This document shows positions 14,521 to 25,500 of a stretch of DNA of 42,939 nt, piece after piece. The translations under genes and the position numbers were made by a program. How positions within the stretch are numbered: the stretch's first letter is position 1; each line of letters opens with the position of its first letter. A model generated the notes under the pieces. That model made no database searches. It saw only the letters and a list, made by a program, of their open reading frames with translations, and had not been told where the DNA came from. The stretch covers positions 1 to 42,939 of the forward strand of contig CAZOZP010000030.1 in assembly GCA_964584325.1 (NCBI GenBank), given 5' to 3'. Origin of the DNA: CAZOZP01 sp964584325 (GTDB lineage: Bacteria > Bacteroidota > Ignavibacteria > Ignavibacteriales > Melioribacteraceae).

Positions 14521-17339
14521 TGCAAAAATATTATGCAAGCTTTGGGTCTGGGGAGTTATCTCCAGAGTTATATTACCGAACTGATATTTTAAAGTTTAAT
14601 AGCGGTTTAAAGACTTGTAAGAATTTTATTCCAAATGTTCAAGGTGGATTATCAAGAAGATTAGGAACTAAATATATTGGTCAAACAAAATATTACAATG
14701 ATGCAGTAAAAAAAGTAAAACTAGTTCCAATGAAGAATTCGACAGGTGCATTTATTTTAGAATTTGGTAATTTATATTTAAGGTTTTGGAAAGATGATAA
14801 AATTTTAAGAACAAACAAAGATATTGGTTTTTTTGTTCCTGTTGGTGGATATACTGCGAATACTTCAAAAGTTTATATTAGATATATGATTATTCAAAAA
14901 GAATTTTTTGGTAATAAAATGCTTCAATTTTTCAGCAATAAAGTAGATACTTGGGATTGGGGTATTCAAGTATTAGCCAATACAAGTGATGATTTAGTTG
15001 TTAGAAAACACCCATTAGGATACAAAATTATTCAAGTATTATTAGCAAATACAACTTATTCTAAAAACACAGCAGTTTTAATTGAAACAGCAATAAAATT
15101 AGAGGGAACATTTAAAGACATTCAAGTTGGAGAAAATTTAGAATATGCAACAGAAAGATTTTTTAATTCATCAGAAGGACAATTTGAGCCAATATTTTTA
15201 GATAAAGTTTTTATTTGTAGACAGACATATCCTGTAAATATTAATGGAACAACTAATTTCCCTATATTAAGTTATTTAAATGAAAATTCATATGTTGTAA
15301 ATACAGCTTACTGGGAAGAAGATATTTTAGATATTTTTGAAATAGAAACGCCATATTATTATGATAATTTAGAAAAATTAGAATTTACTCAATCAGTAGA
15401 TACTTTATTTTTAACTCATCCAGATTATCCAATTTATAAATTATTTTGTAATGGGAATATAGATCCAGATGATAAAGATTATTGGGATTTTTCTTTATAT
15501 GATTATAATGTTCCACCATTTATGTCAAGTAATATAGACGAAACACATACAATGACATTAAGCGCGATTAGCGGAACTTCGGTAAATTTAACATCAAGCA
15601 CTAGTTTTTTTAATTCAGGACATATAGGTTCATATTTTAAGATTTATCACGATATAGGTGGACAGAGTGTAAGACAAAATTTTACTTCCACAGGTGCAAG
15701 TTCTACGATTAAATGTAAAGGAACATGGAGATTCCATACTTTTTTTAATTCTACAAGCACTCAAGAAAGTAATTTGAATATTGATATAGAAAAATCTACA
15801 GATAATGGTTCTACTTGGAAAACTATAAGAACATTTTCATTATTAAATAGTTATGCAGATACATATGGCACAGAAGATGAATATTGTTTGTTAAGAATGA
15901 ATTGCACATCGTTTGCAGTAGCTATGACAGCAAGCTTGACAGCGGATGCGTTTAGTCATGCTGGAATTATAAAAATAACATCAAGAACAAGTCCTACTGT
16001 TGCAGTTGGACAAGTTTTAAGTGATTACATATTTGCAGACACAACAGCATCGTATGATTGGGCAGAGAGTGCTTGGTCAGCATATAGAGGTTACCCAGCA
16101 ATTTCTAGTTTTTATCAAGATAGGCTTGTATTTGCAAATACATATTCTGAACCATCTACACTTTGGTTTTCACGTTCAGGAGATTATTATAACTTTGATG
16201 TTAGTGATGATATCCAAGACAATGATGCAATAAGTGTAATCTTGACATCTAGAAAACTAAATTCGATCAACAATATTATTCCTATGACAAACTTGATTAC
16301 ACTAAGCAACGATAATTCTTTTATTATAAATTCTAGCACAGGAGTATTAACTCCAACAACAATTTTATCTAATATACAAGAGAATTGTGAGGCGGATGAT
16401 TTAAATGCAGTTATTGTATCAAATAGAGTTATATATATTTCGAATAAAGAAATAGTGAAAGACGTAGTTTATGACTATAATTCTGATAGTTATCGTGGGA
16501 CTGATTTAAATATATTATCTAATCATTTATTTAAAGGGTATACAATAGTTGATATAGATTATAAAAAATCACAAAATAATCTGGTTTATATGGTTAGAGA
16601 TGACGGAAAACTTGTAATAATGAACTATATGCCTGATCAAGAAGTAATTTCGTTTTCACAACATGAAACGGATGGAATAATAGAGAGTGTCGCAGTTTTA
16701 GATACATATACGAATGGTAAAGAGGTTTGGATTTCTGTATTAAGAGAAAATGGTAGATTTGTAGAAAAATTTATGGAAGAAGAGAGTGATGTTAAATTAC
16801 AATGGTATTTAGATAGTGCAGTTTATAAATACAACGAGACTGCTTTTACAACGATTGATGATTTAGATCATTTAGAAGGCGAAACAATTGATATATTAGG
16901 CGATGGAAATGTATTTAAAGATTTAGTTGTAAGTAGTGGAAGTGTAGAGTTGCCAGTTGCGGTAAATTATGCAATAGCAGGGTTAAGATATATTAGTGAT
17001 TTTGAGACATTGCCATTAAATTTAGAATTTCAAAATGGGACTATGCAAGATAAAAAAAATAGGATATTTTTTGTAAACGCAATCTTTAGAAATTCTCGTG
17101 GTGGATTTATTGGAGATAGTTCTATTGGAACGATTACGGATATAACGAATAGCGATAACTTGACAGAAGTTTATAATGAGCGTGAATATATGGATTTAGC
17201 GATTCCATTATTTAGCGGTAAAAAAGAGCATGTTATTAGAGGGAGTTGGGATTTTGATAAGACTTTATTTATTAGACAATATGATCCACTTCCGATGAAT
17301 ATTTTAGGAATAACATTTAATTTTCAGGTAGGAGGCTAA
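14520..17339 (+). CDS. Tail tubular protein B (T7 gp12-like nozzle)
   Basis: The 939-residue protein forms the tail nozzle. Family features are the N-terminus FGSGELSPELYYRTDILKFN, the segment CKNFIPNVQGGLSRRLGTKY, and YPAISSFYQDRLVFANTYSE in the middle, which is the conserved 'P....f.q.Rl.faGt...p...w.S' motif of gp12-like proteins. It follows the gp11-like gene with overlapping stop/start and ends two bases before the next ATG. The length is within the usual range. Confidence 0.9.
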   Translation: MQKYYASFGSGELSPELYYRTDILKFNSGLKTCKNFIPNVQGGLSRRLGTKYIGQTKYYNDAVKKVKLVPMKNSTGAFILEFGNLYLRFWKDDKILRTNKDIGFFVPVGGYTANTSKVYIRYMIIQKEFFGNKMLQFFSNKVDTWDWGIQVLANTSDDLVVRKHPLGYKIIQVLLANTTYSKNTAVLIETAIKLEGTFKDIQVGENLEYATERFFNSSEGQFEPIFLDKVFICRQTYPVNINGTTNFPILSYLNENSYVVNTAYWEEDILDIFEIETPYYYDNLEKLEFTQSVDTLFLTHPDYPIYKLFCNGNIDPDDKDYWDFSLYDYNVPPFMSSNIDETHTMTLSAISGTSVNLTSSTSFFNSGHIGSYFKIYHDIGGQSVRQNFTSTGASSTIKCKGTWRFHTFFNSTSTQESNLNIDIEKSTDNGSTWKTIRTFSLLNSYADTYGTEDEYCLLRMNCTSFAVAMTASLTADAFSHAGIIKITSRTSPTVAVGQVLSDYIFADTTASYDWAESAWSAYRGYPAISSFYQDRLVFANTYSEPSTLWFSRSGDYYNFDVSDDIQDNDAISVILTSRKLNSINNIIPMTNLITLSNDNSFIINSSTGVLTPTTILSNIQENCEADDLNAVIVSNRVIYISNKEIVKDVVYDYNSDSYRGTDLNILSNHLFKGYTIVDIDYKKSQNNLVYMVRDDGKLVIMNYMPDQEVISFSQHETDGIIESVAVLDTYTNGKEVWISVLRENGRFVEKFMEEESDVKLQWYLDSAVYKYNETAFTTIDDLDHLEGETIDILGDGNVFKDLVVSSGSVELPVAVNYAIAGLRYISDFETLPLNLEFQNGTMQDKKNRIFFVNAIFRNSRGGFIGDSSIGTITDITNSDNLTEVYNEREYMDLAIPLFSGKKEHVIRGSWDFDKTLFIRQYDPLPMNILGITFNFQVGG

Positions 17340-17340
17340 G

Positions 17341-17838
17341 ATGGGTGGAGGATTAGCATTAGCTGGAATGGTATTAGGAACAGCTAGTAGTATTTATGGC
17401 GGTTATCAGCAAAATGAATATTATCAAGCTTTAGCAGCACAAAATGAAAAACAAGCTAACCAAACTTTAAAAGTAGCAGAAATGGAGAAAGGTTTAGTTT
17501 ATGATAAAGCAGCACAACAATCTCAGCAAGCATCACAAGCATTATCTCAAACAATAGGAACTCAAAAAGCTGTGTTAGGTGCTGCAAATATTAGTGGTTC
17601 TTCTAAAACTGCTGAGGATATAGAACGTTCAAGTGCTAAACAGGAATTTGAAGATCAGCTTGTTATAAAATATAATGCGGATATTTCAGCATGGGAAACA
17701 ATGGCAAATGCAAGGATCGAAGCGGATAAACTAAGAGCAGAAGCAGCATCATATAGAAAAGCTGGAAAAAATGCAAGAACTCAGGGTTGGTTAGGAGCTG
17801 GAAGTAGTTTATTAGGTGGTGCGGCATATTTTGCTTAA
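17341..17838 (+). CDS. Internal virion protein B-like (T7 gp14-like)
   Basis: The 165-residue product has a Gly/Ala-rich hydrophobic N-terminus (GLALAGMVLGTASSIYGGYQ). A long Gln/Ala-rich helix follows (QQSQQASQALSQTIGTQKAV), then GAANISGSSKTAEDIE, and a final Gly-rich segment (LGAGSSLLGGAAYFA). This is the layout of T7 gp14, which is ejected from the capsid and forms a pore part in the outer envelope. ATG 17341 follows TAGGAGG. It leads the internal-protein genes. Confidence 0.8.
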   Translation: MGGGLALAGMVLGTASSIYGGYQQNEYYQALAAQNEKQANQTLKVAEMEKGLVYDKAAQQSQQASQALSQTIGTQKAVLGAANISGSSKTAEDIERSSAKQEFEDQLVIKYNADISAWETMANARIEADKLRAEAASYRKAGKNARTQGWLGAGSSLLGGAAYFA

Positions 17839-17865
17839 AATGATTTTTAATAAAAAGGAAAAATA

Positions 17866-19596
17866 ATGGCAAAGATTCCTGTATATCAAAGACAAGTATT
17901 TAGAGAAAAATCAAATATTAATATTGCGGATACTAGAGCAAATATAGCTCAAGGTGCATATGGTATGGGTATTGCTCAAAGTTTAGGACAAATTGGTAGT
18001 AGTTTAGCGCAATTTGGCGAGGCTATGCAACGCAAACAAGAACAAGATGATATGTCTGTAATTATGGGGCAGTTAAATAAAGCAGAGTTAGAATTTCAAG
18101 ATAATTTATATTCTGGACAAGAACAAGAATATGAACAGGCTGACGGAACAATCACAACCATGCCGAAAGGTTTAATGAATAGAAAATTAGCACAAGCAAA
18201 TAATTCAGCTATTGATTATGATAATATGTCCGATATTGTAAGAACTAAATATTCAGAACCATTAAATGATAGACAAAAAGCAGCATTTAATAATTTATTT
18301 ATAAAAAAATTATATAGTGCTAATAGAGAATCGATAATCCGACACGAAGCGAAACAACTTAATGATTATAAAGATGCGCAGATTGGTGCGTCAATTGATT
18401 TATCTACAAATAACATGGTTAATAATCCGAGTTTAGAGAATATTGATATTCAGTTAAAAACAAATAATGGGCTTGTTTTAGAGAGATATAAAGAATATCC
18501 AGAAGAGTTTAAATTAGCGAAGATACAAGATAATACTAACAAATCTATTGGTAGTGTTGTTGAAAGTCTTCTAGATACGAATAATTATGAGTTAGCGGAA
18601 AATATTTTAAGTAGTTATTCTGGTAAGTTAAGTGGCGATAAGTATTCAGATCTTAAAGAAAAAACTGATAAAATTAAGCAAGATAATATGCAAATTCAGT
18701 ATAGTAATAATCTTATTGACAAGTTTGGAAAAGATACATTAAAAGGAAGAGAATATATTTTAGGCGATAATAGTTTAAGCAATGTTGAAAAAGAACAGCA
18801 ATTAAGAAATTATAATGCTCAGCATAATGTTTGGACTTCATCTTTAAATGATAGAGAAAATATTATTGTTCAAAATTTATATAGCAATGCTCAAAATATT
18901 TATAATACAAATGGAGTTAAAGGAGTTGATAAAGCTTTAAGAAATGTAGACCTGTCGCCTTTGTATAAGGATGATAGAGAACGTGCTGAAAGAGTAAAAG
19001 ATTTTATAGAGAAACAAATATTTGGAATTGGTGGGGGGCAAAGTGGGACTGGTGGAACTAATCTAGAAAAAACAAAAGCATATTTTAAAATAATGAATGA
19101 AATTGAAGTTGGTAAAGTAAAAAAAGTTGAGGATTTAATAAAAGATTATGGCGGGATGTTTACAACTAGCGATTATAAGGCTTTTTATGGTCATATAAAT
19201 GCTTGGAATAAAGATATTGTTGGTGTTAATTTTACTAAAATAACTAATGATAAATTATCTAAAAATAGATTTGATGTTAATGAACAAATTGCATATTGGC
19301 AAAGTGTTAATGATGCAATGCAATTAGAAAAAAACAAAAAAGGCGCTGATTTAACCACACAAGAAAAAGTTTCAATCAGCGATGATTTATTAAATAAGGT
19401 TCTAATACAAAAAAGAAAAGTTGGAGATTTGCCATTCGTGCCAGCTGCGATTGAAGATAGATTAGCAAGAGATGTAAAAGATTATAAATATAAATTACCA
19501 TATTATGCAAAATTTAATGAAGAGCTTAATATATGGACTATTAAAGATAAAAATGGCGATGAATATCAAATAACACCAGAGGATTTAGAAAAATAA
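17866..19596 (+). CDS. Internal virion protein C-like (T7 gp15-like)
   Basis: The 576-residue product occupies the gp15 position between gp14-like and the giant protein. The N-terminus (PVYQRQVFREKSNINIADTR, then GYG-like AYGMGIAQSLGQIGSSLAQFG) is typical of this family. The remainder is long, helical and Asn/Lys-rich, with many Q and E residues, consistent with an ejected tube protein. The stop overlaps the start of the next gene (TAATG). Identity rests on length, composition and position. Confidence 0.75.
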   Translation: MAKIPVYQRQVFREKSNINIADTRANIAQGAYGMGIAQSLGQIGSSLAQFGEAMQRKQEQDDMSVIMGQLNKAELEFQDNLYSGQEQEYEQADGTITTMPKGLMNRKLAQANNSAIDYDNMSDIVRTKYSEPLNDRQKAAFNNLFIKKLYSANRESIIRHEAKQLNDYKDAQIGASIDLSTNNMVNNPSLENIDIQLKTNNGLVLERYKEYPEEFKLAKIQDNTNKSIGSVVESLLDTNNYELAENILSSYSGKLSGDKYSDLKEKTDKIKQDNMQIQYSNNLIDKFGKDTLKGREYILGDNSLSNVEKEQQLRNYNAQHNVWTSSLNDRENIIVQNLYSNAQNIYNTNGVKGVDKALRNVDLSPLYKDDRERAERVKDFIEKQIFGIGGGQSGTGGTNLEKTKAYFKIMNEIEVGKVKKVEDLIKDYGGMFTTSDYKAFYGHINAWNKDIVGVNFTKITNDKLSKNRFDVNEQIAYWQSVNDAMQLEKNKKGADLTTQEKVSISDDLLNKVLIQKRKVGDLPFVPAAIEDRLARDVKDYKYKLPYYAKFNEELNIWTIKDKNGDEYQITPEDLEK

Positions 19597-22500
19597 TGGC
19601 AATAAATTTAAATAATCCATCAAAAATAAAAAATTTAAGTGATATTATAAATGAGAATAGGCAAAATGATTTAGAACAATCTTATTATAATACGAAAGAT
19701 ATTCAGCCAGATACTTCTATCAATGATATATCATTATCTAAAAAAACAAAAATACCTACCTATGCTTTCGCAGGAAATGCAGAAAATCAAAAACAAGTTA
19801 AAGATATTGCTTATGAAGAAGACGCTAAAAAAATTAACTTTAAAGATATAGTTGATAATGCACCTAATCTATCTAATCAAATTCAAGATAGCATTAAGAT
19901 GTCGGCTGTTAAAGATGATTTAGAAACACTTACAAATTTTGAAAAAGCAGTAAGAGCAGCTAAACAGATTGCTGATCCTCAGTTTGATATTGTTAGAAAA
20001 CCATTAGTTAGGAATGCTGAGGTTATAGAAAAAGCCGTTCCGCAATTTCAAAAAGGGCAAGATCAAATTAGATTAGCTGAGGCAGTAGAACGAGGAACTC
20101 AAAGTTATTTAGAAACAGGATCATTTGATAATTTAGAAGAGATTGAAAATATTAGTAATAAAATTGCAAATTATCCAGAAGTATCTAAGTTTAGCGAAGA
20201 TAAAATATTGGCTTTGACAGGCCAATTATCGCAGCAGTTACCAAATATGATGTATGGAACAATTGAAGGCGCGAAAGAAGCTTTAAAATATGGTTTGGCA
20301 GCTGGCACTATTGCTGGGGTTGCTGGTGGGGGTTTTGCCACTCCAATCACTGCATCTACTGGTTTTAGTGCTGGTGCTAAAGTTGGGTTTTTTAAAGGTA
20401 ATTTTGATGCTGTTAAAAGATTAGAAAAGAATTTAGCATTGTATGATTATGCCCAGCTTGAAAATATCAATCCAAAAGAAGCTGAAAGAATGGCTGAGAT
20501 TGTAGGAAATATCAATGGAGCGATAGAAGTCGGAAGCAATATTATTTTAGCAAAGGCAGGAGCAAGTTTATTATCAGGTGTTTATTCGCATGTTCCAAAA
20601 TTTATAGTTAATACGATTGAGAAATTGCCTTATGGAAAACAGGTTGCAAGTTTATTGGCAACAAAAACTAACATGCCACTTAGAAAAGCTATTGCAATGT
20701 CAGTTTGGGAAGCTACAAAAGGTGTGGCAAGTGAAGTTGGAGAGGAAGTATCACAGGAAATTACGACTGCGATAGGTCAAGAGATACTAGAAAAAGGGAA
20801 TCTTAAAGATGTTGATTTTGCAAAGATAACAAATCAAGCAATGCAAGTAATTGCGCCTACATTACAAGCAACCGTAATTCCAGCATTATTAGGTATTGGT
20901 GTTGGTAATATAGTAAATATAAAACAGCTTGGAAATTTACACGATAAAACAAACATTGCTAACAAAAATGCAGATGTTGCAAATGATATATTTAAAGAAG
21001 TTGCTAAGGGGACTGGGGCAGAAAATGCTTATGTTAATGTAGATAAACTAGAAAAAGCTATTGTTGATAGTGGTTTAGATTTAAACGAGACATTAAATAA
21101 ACTAGGGATTACAGAGCTTTATCAGGAACATAAAAACATTTCAGATGAAGCAGGTGAGAATAATACGTTAGCTAAAATTAAAATGAATACTGCTGATTTT
21201 TTGACAAAAGCAAAGGCTTTAAAAGATGCAACAGGAATTGATTTAAGAGAAAAGTTGAATGATGATATTACTTGGTCAAGAGATGAATTAAGCGTTAACG
21301 ATCAGAAAGAAGTTGTTAAACGTGTAGAAGAAGAATTACCGAAAGAGATTGAACAGCAAGCTGCAATGGTAGAAGAAGAAAACCAAAGGGATACTGAACG
21401 TGAAGCAATTTATAATGATATTAAAAATGAATTAGAAATTATTACTAAACCTGAGACTATGACGGATAGTCAATGGCAATCAAATATTGAAGCTAACTCT
21501 AAACTTTGGGCAAGTCATATTTTGACACAATCACAAATTAGAGGTTTAAGTCCGCAAGAAGTATATCAAGGTATGAAACCTCAAATAATTTCAAAGTCTA
21601 TGCCGCAAGCACGAGAATTTTTATCAAGCAAAAAAGAATTTATAAAAGAAATTAGACAACAAACGCAAGGTAAAATTTATATACCTGAGGATGTTAGAGG
21701 TGATTGGGCAGAAGTAAAAAAACAAAATCCATTTTTATTTACTACCGATAAAGCTAAGGCTGGAATATCAACTGATGAGTTATCCAGTGCTTTGGGTATT
21801 AGTGAAGATGAAATAATAAATAGATTGATGACTGATACAATTACGCCGTTATATCAAGCAGGAAAAGATATTACTCAAACAGAGGAATTCAAAACATGGT
21901 TTGGAGATAGTAAAGTCGTTGATGAGAATGGCAAGCCGTTGGTAGTTTATCATGGAACTAGTGTTGATTTTAATGAGTTTAAATATGAATTTATTGGAGA
22001 AACTACTGGAACAGAAGAAGGTAGAGGATTTTATTTTACTAACGATATTGAAACAGCTAAAAAATATTCAAATGATAAAAATATTATAAATTCATATTTA
22101 AATATAAAAAAACCTTTATCATTAGATTCAAAGAAAATTACAAAATCACAATTATCTAAATTTATAAAAGCATATGATAAAGCTGAAAGAGAAATGTTTG
22201 ATGGAGAAGGTGGAGGATATCTAGATAATTGGGGAGATATAAATTATGAAGGTTATGAAAAAGTTTTAAAAAAAGCAGTTGATGCTGAATTTGTAGTTGG
22301 AAATGATGTAGATATGATACATTCTATAATGACATCCAGTGGTATGGATACAGCTTTAATATATGATGTGTTAAATAAAACTTTAGGTTATGATGGAATA
22401 ATAGCAAAAGATAGGCTTGGAAAAAATATTGATGTATATGTTGCATTCTTTCCTAATCAAATAAAATCAGTAGAAAACGTAGGAACATTCTCGCCAGAAA

Positions 22501-25500
22501 CTGCAAATATATATCAACAATCAATTAAAGGCTCTGCACAATTTCCACAAGGAATGAAACCAATAATTACATTATTTGAGTCTGCGGATACTTCAACCTT
22601 TATTCACGAAAGCTCGCATGTTTGGCTTAAAGATGGATTTGATTTTTATAAGACAGGACAAGGCACGGAACAATTCAAACAGCTTTGGAAAGATTTAGGA
22701 ACATTTTTAGACATTAAAGAAGAACAGACAGAGCTTACAACTGAACAACAAGAGAAGTTCGCTAGAAGTTTTGAAGCTTATTTAATGGAAGGTAAAGCTC
22801 CTAATCAATATTTACGTAAAGCATTTAGGCAATTTAAGAATTGGCTTATTAGAATTTATCGTTCAATAGTCGGTTTATCACAACAAGCAGGCTTTGAAAT
22901 TAAGATGACTGATGAAGTTAGATATATAATGGATAGAATGCTTGCTACTGAGGATGAAATAAACTTTGAAGCAAGACGTATGAATTATCAAAATACGATA
23001 GATTTTAATTTATTGAGCGATGGAGTTAGTGAACAATTAGATAATCTAAGACAAATAGCTTATGATAAAGCGTATGGGATAATGCTTAAAAGGCTTATGC
23101 GTCAAGAACAAGATAAGCAAATTAAGGCCATAAAAAAAGAACGCAAACCGATTGTATTAGAAAACCTAAAAAAAGAGCCTATTTACGCTAATTCTGCAAT
23201 CATAGAAGAAAAGATGAAAGGTAAGGCTAAGACATTAGCAAATAAGTTTTTAGATTTATTAAAAACTACTGAGCATACTGAAAAACAAAATGAGTTTTTG
23301 CTTGAATATAATATGACTTTGGAAAATATTGGACAAGATCCAATTGAGTTTTCAAATATTATTGTTAATAATCCTAGCTTAGATGAGGCAGTAAATATAG
23401 AGCTTAATAATTATATTGAAGAGAATCATTCTGAACTTTTAGATATTGAAAATTTTAGAGAAGAAGCAATGAATGCTTTGCATAATGATAAGAGCGTAGA
23501 AGCATTAGGCTTAGAAAAGGTTATACTTAAAGATTTGATAGCTAAATCGGAGAATAAAGCACAATTAGAACAATACAAACAAAAAGTCAAAAGTTATAGA
23601 AAATCACAAATAGATTTTGAGACTGAGACTGCAAGAGTTAGAGCTGATAGACTTATTAATAATATTGCGGTTAAAGATGCTGGAAAGTTTATGCCTTATT
23701 TTACAGAGGAAAGAAATTATTCAATTAAGGCAGATAGGGCATTGCAAGAAAAAGATTATGTTAAAGCGTATGATTTTAAGAGCAAGCAGATTATGAATTT
23801 TGCTTTGGCAAAATCTAGTTATCAAGCTAACTTAGAAATTAAAAAGAATTTGAAATATTTAGATAAAGTTGTGAAGAAAGATAGAAAACTATTTAAAAAT
23901 GAAAAACATTTTTTTGAGGTTGCAAATTTGCTAGAAAGATTTGGATTTTCAAGACGTGATTATACAAATCAAGATAGAGAATTAAGAGGCGAAGCAACAT
24001 TGCAAACTTGGTTAGCTGGATATGAAAATGAAGGTCTAGAAATAGCAGATTGGTTATTAGATGAAAGAGCTTATGATTATAAAGAAGTAAGCTTAAATAG
24101 ATTTAGAGATTTTGTAAATGCGATTAAACAAATTCAAAAAGTAGCAAATAATGAGAATAAATTATTTAAGAATGATCAATTTGATACATTGACTGAATTA
24201 GTTAATAGCGTAGTTCCTCAAACTTATGAGAATATTAAAGATGCAAAAAGGCAAAAAATAAAAATAAAAGGCGAAAAGCCAGTAAGTAAGTTGCAGTTTA
24301 CTAAGCAAAAATATCAAAAAATAATTGATACACAAAAGGCTATGCTTACAAAACCTGACATTATATTTAATATGTTAGATGGTTTTAAAGATGATGGAGT
24401 TTGGCAAAAAACTTTTATTGATAGAGTAAGAGAGGCAAGCAGAAATGAAAGCAATATGTTGCTAGAAAAGATGAATTCGGTTAATGATTTATACGATAAT
24501 CTTTATACAAAAAAAGAACAGAAAAATTTAAATAAATATGTATATTATCCAGCCCTAGATCAGAAGTTTACAAAGAATGAATTATTGTCTATGGCTTTAA
24601 ATTTAGGAAATGCTGGTAATAGACAAAATTTATTTAGTGGATTGTTTGATTTAAGAGATAAAAATATTGTTTGGAATGAACAAGTTGCTATGGAATTTTT
24701 GCAAGCTAATTTGACTAAAAACGATTGGTTATTTGTGCAAGGTGTTTGGGATGTAATGGAAACAATGAAAGAACCAATCTCTGTAATGTATAGAGAAGTA
24801 AACGGATTTACTCCACAATTTATAGATCCTCTGCCTTTTAAAGTAAATTTACAAGATGGGACTCAACTAGAAATGAAAGGGGGATATTATCCATTAGTAG
24901 AAGATAAACGACAAAAACTAGGCGAAGCATTAGAAAATTTAGAAGATGAGCCTTTGTATACTGAGCCAAATCAGAATTTAAGAGCATATACTCCAAATGG
25001 ATTTACAAAACAAAGAAGCGGGGCATTGTATCCAATTAGACTGGATCTAGGTGTGATTGCTAATCATTTTTTACAAGTAATTCACGATTTAAATTTTAGA
25101 AAACCAATAATTGATTTTAATAAAATTTTATACAATAAAGATATCCAGAGAACTATTACAGAAAACTTAGGCAATGAATATTATACAGAGCTTCAAGAAT
25201 GGATTAAGGCAATAGGTTATGGCGATAGAACTAAACTAGCAAGAGGCGATATATACGCTTTTGTTAAGAGTTTAAAGAGCAATATTACTTCTGCAACTTT
25301 AGCTTATAAAATTCCAATTTTAACTCAAAATATTGCGAACGTTGCTTTATATGCAAATGCAGTAGACGGATTTACTCATAAAGATGCGTTGCAAGGTATG
25401 ATGCTTGCATTGAAATATAACACGGATTTTTTTGTAAATAGAGATGAATATTTGACAATGAGAGGAAATGTTTATGATAAATCAGCTTTGATGAGAAATA

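Noticed and set aside
16021..16233. 70-codon frame within tail tubular protein B
   Set aside because: Overlaps conserved gp12-like sequence in another frame; no independent signal.
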